DNA of 64,000 nucleotides from Streptomyces sp. LUP47B. Its GTDB lineage: Bacteria; Actinomycetota; Actinomycetes; Streptomycetales; Streptomycetaceae. This document shows positions 35,751-43,201 of this stretch, piece by piece; position 1 is the stretch's first letter, and each line of letters starts with the position of its first letter. The stretch lies in assembly GCF_001746295.1 (NCBI RefSeq), contig NZ_MJAH01000002.1, positions 539,762-603,761 of the forward strand. The letters run 5' to 3'. The position numbers were made by a program, and so were the translations under genes. The notes beneath the pieces were generated by a model. The model was not told where the DNA came from and did not search any database. It saw nothing but the letters and a program-made list of their open reading frames with translations.

Positions 35751-36431
35751 ATGTCCGACAACCGTCGCAAGGCCTTCCTCGTGTCCGCCGCTCTGATGGG
35801 TGGAGCCATGTTGATGACGGCGTGCCAGAACGCCGACGCGGTCACGGACTCCGGCGCCTCGCAGGGGTCTTCGTCCAGCAATCCGGTCGCCACCGCGGCC
35901 ACTCCGTCCGGTTCGTCGACCGGGGGCGGCCAGGGCTCTCACGCGGCGAACACCGGGACGAGCAAGGGCAAGGGCTCCGAGGACGGCGTCGGTTCCGGCG
36001 TCGACACCGGTGACGGCAAGCGCGAGCCCGTCGAGCAGGGCTGCGGGGCCAACGACATCTCCTGGAGCACCAGGTCCGAGAGCCAGGCCGGCGGGTACAT
36101 CCTGGTCGTCGCGAAGGCGAAGCCGGGGATCACCTGTTACCTGCCCGCCGCGCTGCCGACCGTGGCGTTCGGATCCGACGGGACCCAGGCGGGTCCCGCG
36201 GAGCAGTCCGTCGGGCAGCAGATCAAGCTGAGCGGGAGCACCGCCGCCTACGCCGGGGTGAACCCGAAGACCACCGGCACCGACGGCGGCAAGGAGCTGG
36301 ACAGCATCATCGTCGCCGTCGGTGACGACGACCCCGACCCGGTCTCCCTGCCGGTCGGCACCATCACCGTCGACGAACCGGTCGTCACCAACTGGCACAC
36401 CGACCCCGCGGACGCCGTTCCCTTCAACTGA
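35751..36431 (+). CDS. DUF4232 lipoprotein (second copy)
   Basis: A 226-aa lipoprotein with lipobox MTAC (LMTACQNAD), a Gly/Ser/Thr-rich linker and a C-terminal DUF4232 domain (about 95-225) with the two conserved cysteines in GCGAND and ITCYLP. The ATG at 35751 has GGGGGA upstream. It has the same architecture as the lipoprotein at 18897. Function unknown. Confidence 0.8.
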   Translation: MSDNRRKAFLVSAALMGGAMLMTACQNADAVTDSGASQGSSSSNPVATAATPSGSSTGGGQGSHAANTGTSKGKGSEDGVGSGVDTGDGKREPVEQGCGANDISWSTRSESQAGGYILVVAKAKPGITCYLPAALPTVAFGSDGTQAGPAEQSVGQQIKLSGSTAAYAGVNPKTTGTDGGKELDSIIVAVGDDDPDPVSLPVGTITVDEPVVTNWHTDPADAVPFN

Positions 36432-36453
36432 GGTGCTGCACAAGGGGAACCGG

Positions 36454-36678
36454 CTACACCTCGTCCGTGGCGAACAGTTCGAGGTGTCCGCACTTGGGGC
36501 AGCGGAGTGCCGCTATCTGCCGCCGGGGGCGGCCCATCCGCTTGGCGCCCCCGAAGAGTCCCCGCTCCAACGCGCCCTCGATCCAACGCGCATACCCGCG
36601 CGAGTGCTCGCCGGCGTCCTCGATGAAACCGTCCGTCAGACCGACTGTGCCGCAGTGGGTGCATGTGTAGTTGTTCAT
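36454..36678 (-). CDS. small zinc-ribbon protein
   Basis: A 74-aa protein with two CxxC pairs (CTHCG near the N-terminus and CPKCG near the C-terminus), a likely zinc ribbon. TACACT lies exactly 6 nt before the ATG, with no ribosome-binding site, so the transcript is probably leaderless. Function unknown. Confidence 0.75.
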   Translation of the reverse strand: MNNYTCTHCGTVGLTDGFIEDAGEHSRGYARWIEGALERGLFGGAKRMGRPRRQIAALRCPKCGHLELFATDEV

Positions 36679-36702
36679 CGTGCGAGTGTAGGAAACGGTG
36701 CC

Positions 36703-37938
36703 CTACGTCACCGCCAGCGCAGGCGCAGGCGTCGGCGCCCTCCCCACCCGCGCCCTCCGCAGGAACGGCTTCTCGACGGCGTAGTACGACAGCAGCGCCA
36801 TCAGCAGCGTCAGCACCACCGTCGCCGCGAGCCGTCCCTCCTGCACGCCGAGGGAGGCCAGGAGCCGTACGACCGGGTAGTGCCAGAGATAGATGCCGTA
36901 GCTCAGGTTGCGGCCCACCCAGGCCAGCGGGGTCAGGGCCAGCAGCCGGGACATGCGGGCCTCGGGGCGTAGTTCGAGCGCCGTGACCAGGGTCGCGGAC
37001 AGGGCCGCCACCGCGAGGAAGCCGACCGTGTACCACGCGGCCGTCCAGGCGCCGAGGTCCTCCGTCACCGGGACCTGCCAGGCGACCAGTCCCAGCAGGG
37101 CGAGTGCCGGCCACGCGAGGCGGCCGGACCAGGTGCGCAGGAGGGCCAGGCGAGGGTCGTCGGACCGCAGTCGGGCCAGGGCCACGGCGACCAGGGCGCC
37201 GGCCAGCAGCTGGTCGGCGCGGGTGTCGGTGCCGTTGTAGATGCGGTGGGCCGCTTCCGGGTTCCACAGGACGCAGCGCCACAGCAGGGGCAGCACGCAC
37301 AGGGCCGCCGTGCACAGGAGGACCGTACGGGCCCGGAACCGCCGTAGGGCGAAGAGCAGAACGAGCGGCCACAGCAGGTAGAACTGTTCCTCCACGCCCA
37401 GCGACCAGGTGTGCGCGAGCGGGCTGGTGAGGTCGGAGTAGGGCCCGGACTCCATGGCCCGTACGACATTGGTGAGGAAGACGGCCGACAGGCCCGCGGC
37501 CTGGATCGAGCCGTCGAAGCCCCACAGGGACGTCGTCGACGCCAGCAGTACGCAGACCGCGCACAGGGCCAGCAGCGCGGGGACCAGCCGCAGCCAGCGG
37601 CGCCGGTAGAAGGACATCAGGGAGATGCCGCCGCGGCGGACGTACTCGGCGAGCAGGAGGCGGGTGATGACGAAGCCGCTGATGGTGAAGAAGACGTCCA
37701 CGGCGACCGCGCCGCCCGGCAGCACGTCGGGCTCCACGTGGTGGACGATGACCAGCGCGACCGCGAGGGTGCGCAGTCCGTCCAGTCCGCTCACCCGGCC
37801 GGTGCGGGAGACCGCGGACGGAAAACCCCGGCTCGCACGGGGTGCGACCGGGGCTGGGGGTCTGCGGACGCCGACCGCCGTGTCCGCTCCTTCCTGCTCC
37901 TGTTCCGCCTCGGCCGTCGAGTCCGGTGCCTTCGCCAT
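36703..37938 (-). CDS. acyltransferase 3 (OafA/YrhL-like) membrane protein
   Basis: A 411-aa integral membrane O-acyltransferase with about ten hydrophobic segments. The N-terminal GLDGLRTLAVALVIVHH (conserved His), DVFFTISGFVITRLL, the FYRRRWLRLVPALL segment and WSLGVEEQFYLLWP are family signatures. Such proteins acylate surface glycans or secondary metabolites. GAGAAGAGA precedes the ATG. No biosynthetic partners adjoin it, so the substrate is unknown. Confidence 0.88.
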   Translation of the reverse strand: MAKAPDSTAEAEQEQEGADTAVGVRRPPAPVAPRASRGFPSAVSRTGRVSGLDGLRTLAVALVIVHHVEPDVLPGGAVAVDVFFTISGFVITRLLLAEYVRRGGISLMSFYRRRWLRLVPALLALCAVCVLLASTTSLWGFDGSIQAAGLSAVFLTNVVRAMESGPYSDLTSPLAHTWSLGVEEQFYLLWPLVLLFALRRFRARTVLLCTAALCVLPLLWRCVLWNPEAAHRIYNGTDTRADQLLAGALVAVALARLRSDDPRLALLRTWSGRLAWPALALLGLVAWQVPVTEDLGAWTAAWYTVGFLAVAALSATLVTALELRPEARMSRLLALTPLAWVGRNLSYGIYLWHYPVVRLLASLGVQEGRLAATVVLTLLMALLSYYAVEKPFLRRARVGRAPTPAPALAVT

Positions 37939-38081
37939 GAAAGAGATCTCTTCTCACCTGCCCGCTGAATCGAGTAATCCCGGTGCGCCTAACCGGAAAT
38001 CACGCTCGCATGCCTCTCTGGGCGTGGGCTGTGAGAACGGATTGGATGACGTGTTCATGACAAGTAAGCGCCCATAGCTAT

Positions 38082-38126
38082 AAAAGAGCCCGGGCCCCTG
38101 GCCGGCGCGTACGGCGCGGGCCAGGG
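38082..38126 (-). terminator. rho-independent terminator after the CarD-like unit
   Basis: Read on the minus strand, CCCTGGCC (38126-38119) pairs with GGCCAGGG (38103-38096), with an inner GCGC stem, and is followed by GGGCTCTTTTAT. This fits termination of the unit starting at 38547. Confidence 0.65.
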
Positions 38127-38160
38127 TGACGGCCCCGACCCGGAAGCGCGTCCGAACGAG

Positions 38161-38307
38161 CTAGGCCGCCTCGGGTCGCGGGAAGTCCTCGTCCTCGTCC
38201 TCCCCGAAGTCCGGGGCCTGGAACGGGTTCGTGGTGGGAGGCGGCAGAGCCACGGGGGTGCGCTGGGGCTGTCCTTCCGGAGCGGAGAACAGCGAGGTCA
38301 GATCGAT
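38161..38307 (-). CDS. 48-aa acidic protein or in-frame extension, no standard start codon
   Basis: After the TAG stop of the CarD-like gene the same reading frame stays open for 54 sense codons to TAG 38163-38161. From an ATC codon at 38307 it encodes IDLTSLFSAPEGQPQ, a Pro/Thr-rich middle, and an acidic tail with GEDEDEDFPRP. Codon composition is that of a Streptomyces gene. GGAGAAAGGA lies 9 nt before the ATC. No ATG, GTG or TTG is available except a GTG 18 codons in. It could be a gene with a non-canonical start, a TAG read-through extension of the upstream gene, or a gene that lost its start. Confidence 0.5.
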   Translation of the reverse strand: MDLTSLFSAPEGQPQRTPVALPPPTTNPFQAPDFGEDEDEDFPRPEAA

Positions 38308-38325
38308 GAGAGGGGGTCCTTTCTC

Positions 38326-38547
38326 CTACAGCTTGGTCATCTTGGAGTACGGACTCAGGATCCGCATCTGCGACGAGCCGAAATCCACGAGCACGGCGAT
38401 TCCGTCCTCGACGCCGATAACCCGGCCGAGACCGTACATGTCGTGGGTGACCTGGTCGCCGACGGCGAAGTGCTTGGGCGCGGGGGCGACCGGGGCCTTG
38501 AAGGGACTGGTGGGCAAATGACGCTTCGGTGCAGCAGGCTTTGTCAT
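38326..38547 (-). CDS. small CarD-like (Tudor-fold) protein
   Basis: A 73-aa protein. A basic, Pro-rich N-terminus (KRHLPTSPFK) precedes a single SH3/Tudor-like domain: FAVGDQVTHDMYGLGRVIGV and VLVDFGSSQMRILSPYSKMTKL, the pattern of the CarD/TRCF RNA-polymerase-interacting domain without the DNA-binding part. GAGGAGG abuts the ATG directly, and CATACT lies 7 nt upstream, so initiation may be leaderless. Its TAG is followed in frame by the open stretch to 38161. Confidence 0.8.
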   Translation of the reverse strand: MTKPAAPKRHLPTSPFKAPVAPAPKHFAVGDQVTHDMYGLGRVIGVEDGIAVLVDFGSSQMRILSPYSKMTKL

Positions 38548-38777
38548 CCTCCTCAGTATGCGCCTACGGGGGCCCCGCCCGCTCCGTCTGTCCAGGTCCC
38601 GATTCGAACACGGACGGGCTACGGACCGTGGAGCGCGTCACAACCTCCGCTCCAGCCGATCAAGAAGTCGGTAAGAACCCCTCCCCACCTACAACTTTCG
38701 CTCCAGCCGTGTCGTCCAACTCGCGCCCGGTGCCGGATCACCGCGCCGGGATCCTTTTGTCCCATGTGGGGTATGTC

Positions 38778-40094
38778 ATGATTTTTGTCCGTGCCGGGGT
38801 CGTGGGGGCGCTGGTCGTCGCCGGGCTCGGGAGTGGGGTCGCGTTCGCCGATGACGCGGCGCAGAGCGACGGGCTGGAGATCCAGGCGCCGTACGAGCAG
38901 GCGGTCGTCGTCGCGCCCGGTGACGGCGGTGCGGCGCAGTACCGGTCGCTGGCGCTCGGCCTGCAGCACTACAACAGCGACTTCACCGTGACCGACGGGC
39001 GGCTGACCGTCGACGCCTCCGGGCTCGCCGGGGTCGCCGAGATCGCCTGGCCCGGCAACTGCGCGCCGGACGACGCCGGCACCGTCGCCGTGTGTGACAC
39101 CGGTGACGTGCCGGTCCGCTACAGCCCGCAGCTGCAGCTGAAGGTGCGGGCCGCGGCGGGCGCCGCCGTGGGCGCGCAGGGCGCGATCGAGTACTCCGCC
39201 ACGGCCACCGGCGGCCCCGACGGCACACTGACCGCCCCCGAGTACTCCGCTGAGACCTTCGTCACTGTCGGCTCCGGCCCCGATCTCGGCGTCAGCGCCC
39301 CGCAGGACGTCACCGGTGTCGCGCCCGGCACCGGCCTCACCGTGCCGTTCTCCGTCACCAACACCGGCGACGAGACCGCCCACGGCTTCAGTGTGAAGCT
39401 GTGGGCGACGTACGGCCTCGGCGTCACCACCCGCTTCCCGCAGTGCACCTACACCGGCCCGGACGACACCGACGCCCAGTACCCGGCCATGACGTACGTG
39501 ACCTGCTCCTTCGACACCGAGGTCGCGCCCGGCGCCACCGTGGAACTGCCCGAGCCGCTGCGGCTCGCCGTCACCGGCCACGCGCTGTACGAGCGGTTCG
39601 ACTACGAGGTCGAGCCCGGCGGTGACGTCCCCGACCTCGACACCTCGGACAACGGCCGCGCCTGGCACATCGACGCCGACAACACCGCCGACTTCGCCGT
39701 GCACGGCACGGAGGTGAGCGGCGCGCAGGGCGACACCGTCGCCGCCGGTTTCCGCTTCGTCAACCGCGGCCCCGCCTGGGTCGCTGACGTCGCCTCGGGA
39801 GACCCGGTCCCCGCGATCGACTACTACCTCCCGCCGGGCACCACCGCCACATCCGTGCCCGGCACCTGCCGGACCGGCCCGGCCTCCGACGTCCCCCATT
39901 ACGTGTGCACCCTGCCGACCTGGACCAGGCCCGACCTGAAGGTCGACTTCCCGTTCCGGCTGCGCGTCGACCAGGTCGTCCCCGACGCCAGGGGCCGGGT
40001 CGTCGTCCGTCCCTACGACGGCAGCGCGTCCTTCGCCTTCGACCCGAGGACCAGGAACAACTCGGCGAAGGTGGTCGTCAACCCGTCCGCCTGA
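38778..40094 (+). CDS. secreted protein with CARDB/DUF11-like beta domains
   Basis: A 438-aa exported protein: signal peptide (about 1-24, ending near AFA), then two or three beta-sandwich domains, including GLTVPFSVTNTGDETAHGF and DTVAAGFRFVNRGPAWVAD, which resemble CARDB/DUF11 repeats of surface proteins. No catalytic motif is seen. The ATG at 38778 has GGGG six nt upstream; the earlier open frame is unlikely to be coding. It is divergent from the CarD-like gene. Confidence 0.7.
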   Translation: MIFVRAGVVGALVVAGLGSGVAFADDAAQSDGLEIQAPYEQAVVVAPGDGGAAQYRSLALGLQHYNSDFTVTDGRLTVDASGLAGVAEIAWPGNCAPDDAGTVAVCDTGDVPVRYSPQLQLKVRAAAGAAVGAQGAIEYSATATGGPDGTLTAPEYSAETFVTVGSGPDLGVSAPQDVTGVAPGTGLTVPFSVTNTGDETAHGFSVKLWATYGLGVTTRFPQCTYTGPDDTDAQYPAMTYVTCSFDTEVAPGATVELPEPLRLAVTGHALYERFDYEVEPGGDVPDLDTSDNGRAWHIDADNTADFAVHGTEVSGAQGDTVAAGFRFVNRGPAWVADVASGDPVPAIDYYLPPGTTATSVPGTCRTGPASDVPHYVCTLPTWTRPDLKVDFPFRLRVDQVVPDARGRVVVRPYDGSASFAFDPRTRNNSAKVVVNPSA

Positions 40095-40130
40095 CGGCGG
40101 CGAGGGGGGCGGGCCCGCGGCCGGTCCCCC

Positions 40131-40661
40131 TCATCCCCGTACGTTCCCCATCTCCGCCATGAATCCCGTCGGGTTGCTGTCGAACCCCCGGATCAGCTCC
40201 TTGGCGTGCCACGCCCCGGACGCGTCCCTGGTGAACTCCGCGATGGTCGCGGCGGTGGCGTCCGCGACGCCCGCGAAGTCGTCGGCCAGCAGCCTGCGGT
40301 AGCCCTCGACGACGAGCACCCCGGCGTGGGAGAGGTCGCCGAAGGTGCGGGGCCCGCCGGTCTGGTGGATGGCGACGCCGACCACCACCCGCCCGTAGGC
40401 GGACGACAGGCGCTCGAACTCCAGCTCCATCACCTCGACGACCCCGAGGCCGAGGCCGGTCTCGCTGTGCCGGATCATGGTGATGGTGCCGTCCGGCGAG
40501 CGGCTCTCGGTGTGCACGACGTACTCCGGCCGCCCGTACGGGTCGTCCACCGCGTAGGTCGCGGCGACGATGTCGAGGTGCCGGGCCGGCTCCCCGTAGG
40601 GGCTCGGGTCCCACTTGAGCCGCACCTGGACCTTGCCAAGTCCCACACCGTCGGCACGCAT
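40131..40661 (-). CDS. TerD-family protein
   Basis: A 176-aa TerD-like protein. The family core is visible in LDIVAATYAVDD and the FGDLSHAGVLVVEGYRRL region. TerD proteins bind calcium and are linked to stress and tellurite resistance; in Streptomyces many act in differentiation. The usual Asp-rich calcium motifs are partly replaced, so binding is uncertain. GGGGAGCGG precedes the ATG at 40661, which is preferred over a longer frame. Confidence 0.65.
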   Translation of the reverse strand: MRADGVGLGKVQVRLKWDPSPYGEPARHLDIVAATYAVDDPYGRPEYVVHTESRSPDGTITMIRHSETGLGLGVVEVMELEFERLSSAYGRVVVGVAIHQTGGPRTFGDLSHAGVLVVEGYRRLLADDFAGVADATAATIAEFTRDASGAWHAKELIRGFDSNPTGFMAEMGNVRG

Positions 40662-40780
40662 CAGACCGCTCCCCGTCAGAGTTCCCCCGGGACCCTCCCG
40701 CTTGCTGAAGTATGTGCTCCGATCAGCCTCTTGACGCCTCACTGACGGTTATCTCCTGGTCAGATCTCGACCAGGAGCCG

Positions 40781-41575
40781 TCAGCCGGCCGCCGCCCCCG
40801 ACCTGTGCCAGAGATCGGTCATCTCCTCGGCGGCGCCCGGCGCCACGAGCAGCAACGGCTGATTGTGGGAAGGCAGTTCGGGCAGCGCCACCGCTCCCGC
40901 CTCCTGGGCGATCAGCAGCGCAGGGAGTCCGTCGACCGCGTGGAAGGAGCCGATCGCGGCCGCGGTCGCCCGGCCCGCCGCGACCTGCGCGAGGGACAGG
41001 GCCGTGGAGCCCATCACCCGAACCGTGCAGTGCCGGTCGGCGAGTTCGGCGAGCAGGGCGTCCATGCCGGGCCAGTGGGCGTGCGCCGCCCACTCGGTGA
41101 GGAAGACATGGCCGGTGAGGGTGGTGTGGGCGGCCGCGTGGACCCGGGTGCCGTTCAGATACGCCCCCCTGCCGCGGACCGCGGTGAACGTCTCACCGCG
41201 CCACGGGTCCGCCACCACACCGAGCAGCGGGGTGCCGTCGGCTGCGGCCAGGCCCAGCGAGAAGGAGCACCAGCCCAGTCCGTGGGCGTAGTTGGTGGTG
41301 CCGTCGACCGGGTCGATCACCCAGTGCGGGGCACCGGCGGAGCCCTCCGTCGTGCCGTACTCCTCGCCGACGATCCCGTGGTCCGGGAAGGCCCGCCCGA
41401 GCACCTCGCGGGTGTGCGTCTCCACCGCCTCGTCGGTGGCGGTCACGATGTCCGCGGGGCCGTCCTTCTCCCGCACCTCGGCCCCCGGGTCACGTGGGCG
41501 CCGGATCGCCTCCGACGCCCGGGCCGCGAGTTCTGTCGCGACCTCCAGCGCCCGGTCGAGATCCACGTCAGCCAC
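40781..41575 (-). CDS. inositol monophosphatase family protein
   Basis: A 264-aa Mg-dependent phosphatase. Metal-binding residues are Glu71 (VGEEYG) and Asp88/Asp91 in WVIDPVDGTTNYAHG; the C-terminal metal Asp lies in HAVDGLPALL, where the usual Trp is replaced. Likely substrates are inositol phosphate, histidinol phosphate or PAP-like compounds; sequence alone does not decide. It is followed by the TerD-like gene on the same strand. Confidence 0.88.
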   Translation of the reverse strand: MADVDLDRALEVATELAARASEAIRRPRDPGAEVREKDGPADIVTATDEAVETHTREVLGRAFPDHGIVGEEYGTTEGSAGAPHWVIDPVDGTTNYAHGLGWCSFSLGLAAADGTPLLGVVADPWRGETFTAVRGRGAYLNGTRVHAAAHTTLTGHVFLTEWAAHAHWPGMDALLAELADRHCTVRVMGSTALSLAQVAAGRATAAAIGSFHAVDGLPALLIAQEAGAVALPELPSHNQPLLLVAPGAAEEMTDLWHRSGAAAG

Positions 41576-41715
41576 AGCTCGTCACCCGTCCCTCCACGTA
41601 CTTGCCGATGATCGCGTGCAGCAGGAAATCCACTGCCCAGGAAAGCAGCACAACGGGCACGGGGCCCCGCGGGCGGCAACCTCCCGGTGAACCCGGAGTG
41701 ACACCTGTCCGCCGC

Positions 41716-42948
41716 TCATCCCGCACTCTCCTGCCCGCTCGCCGTCGGCTGCAACGGCAACGCGGTGCTCACCTCGAAGCCACCCTCGGGCCGCGGCCCG
41801 ACCCGGAGTTCACCACCGATGGAGTGGGCGCGTTCGCGCATGCCCATGACGCCGAAGCCCTTCACGGGCTCGTGGGCGGCCGCGGCGGGCGGCCCCTCGT
41901 CGGTGACCGTGATGATCAGACGGGTGCCGGAGTAGACGAAGCGGACGTGCGCGGTCTGGGTGGCCGCGTGCTTGGTGACGTTGGTGAGCGCCTCCTGCAC
42001 GATCCGGAAGGCCGTCAGGTCCACGCCCGGCGACAGGTCCTGCGGCTCCCCCTCCGTGGCGACGGTGACGGTGATGCCCGCGGAGGCGCACGAGGAGACC
42101 AGTTCGGGCAGCCGGGCGAGGCCGGGGGCCGGTTCCGGCGGTGCGGAGCCCTCGTCGCCGGTCTGCCGCAGCAGGCCCAGCGTGGCCTTCAGCTCACGCA
42201 GCGCGGACGAGGTCGTGCCGGTGAGGTCGTGCAGGATCTGCTTGGTCTGCGGCGGGTTGACCAGCGCGAGGTGCTCGGCGGTACCGGCCTGGGCGTTGGC
42301 GAGGGCCAGGTGGTGGGCGACGACGTCGTGCAACTCCCGGGCGATCCGCATGCGTTCCTCGGTGACCCGGAGTCGCGCCTCCTCCTCCCGGGTGCGTTCG
42401 GCGTGTTCGGCGCGGGCCTGGGTGGCCTCGAGATAGGCCCGCCGCAGCCGGGTCATGGTGCCGGCCGCCAGCGGCAGCAGCAGCCAGAAGAACGGGCCGA
42501 TCGTGCGGAGCAGCAGCGACAGGTGGTCCATGGAGTCGGACACGGCCGCCGCGATCGTCAGCGCCGCCATCGTGGCGATGCCGTAGCGGCGGATCGTCTC
42601 CCGTTCGGTGCGGGTGGCCAGCCAGTACAGGGACGACATGACCGGGGCGAGGAGGAGGGGGGTGAGCAGATAGCCCTGGGCGATCACGACGGTGGCGCAG
42701 AGGGCGTTCACCACGACGGTGACGCGCGGGTGGGTGCGGTGCAGGAACAGGGCGAGGCAGGAGATCCCCAGGAGCAGGACGGCGGTCCTGTCGTCGCCCG
42801 GCGTCTCCGCGTTGGGCAGGGTGAGCGAGGCTCCGAGGGTCGCGGAACCCATCAGTACCGCGATCAGCGCCAGGTCGACGAGGAACGGATGGCGGTCCGC
42901 GAACTCCTCCAGGCGGTCCGTGTAGCGCCGCTCCGGGCTGGTGGTCAT
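41716..42948 (-). CDS. NarL-type sensor histidine kinase without adjacent regulator
   Basis: A 410-aa kinase with several N-terminal membrane segments, a coiled coil, a HisKA_3 domain with His207 in RELHDVVAHHLAL, and a HATPase_c domain (ALTNVTKHA, FGVMGMRERAHSIGG). Such kinases normally sit beside a LuxR-type response regulator; none is encoded within the neighbouring genes here. A terminator at 42993-43026 separates it from the MMPL gene upstream, so it has its own promoter. Confidence 0.88.
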   Translation of the reverse strand: MTTSPERRYTDRLEEFADRHPFLVDLALIAVLMGSATLGASLTLPNAETPGDDRTAVLLLGISCLALFLHRTHPRVTVVVNALCATVVIAQGYLLTPLLLAPVMSSLYWLATRTERETIRRYGIATMAALTIAAAVSDSMDHLSLLLRTIGPFFWLLLPLAAGTMTRLRRAYLEATQARAEHAERTREEEARLRVTEERMRIARELHDVVAHHLALANAQAGTAEHLALVNPPQTKQILHDLTGTTSSALRELKATLGLLRQTGDEGSAPPEPAPGLARLPELVSSCASAGITVTVATEGEPQDLSPGVDLTAFRIVQEALTNVTKHAATQTAHVRFVYSGTRLIITVTDEGPPAAAAHEPVKGFGVMGMRERAHSIGGELRVGPRPEGGFEVSTALPLQPTASGQESAG

Positions 42949-42992
42949 CGGGTTCTCCGGTGGGTGGACTCAGGGACCCATGGTGAGGGAAC

Positions 42993-43026
42993 GGGGCCGC
43001 CCGTGCCGTACGACACGGGCGGCCCC
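42993..43026 (-). terminator. hairpin after MMPL gene
   Basis: GGGGCCGCCCGTG (42993-43005) pairs perfectly with CACGGGCGGCCCC (43014-43026) over an 8-nt loop, downstream of the minus-strand MMPL gene. Confidence 0.7.
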
Positions 43027-43201
43027 TGGTGGGGGGTGGGGGTCGGCGGAGCTCTGGGACGACCGGGTCAACGTGATCGTGCGATCCGGGACGCCGGGTA
43101 CGGCGTCGGCTTGCAGGGCCTGCGTCAGGCAGTGGGGGAGTGCCCAAGACCGTTCGGGTGTGCGGCTGATCAGGCTCACCCTGCTCGGTCTTCAGGAACG
43201 G

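Noticed and set aside
18897-36431. The two DUF4232 lipoprotein genes as ends of a segmental duplication together with the csp modules
   Set aside because: Neighbouring genes at the two sites are unrelated, and DUF4232 lipoproteins are abundant in Streptomyces.
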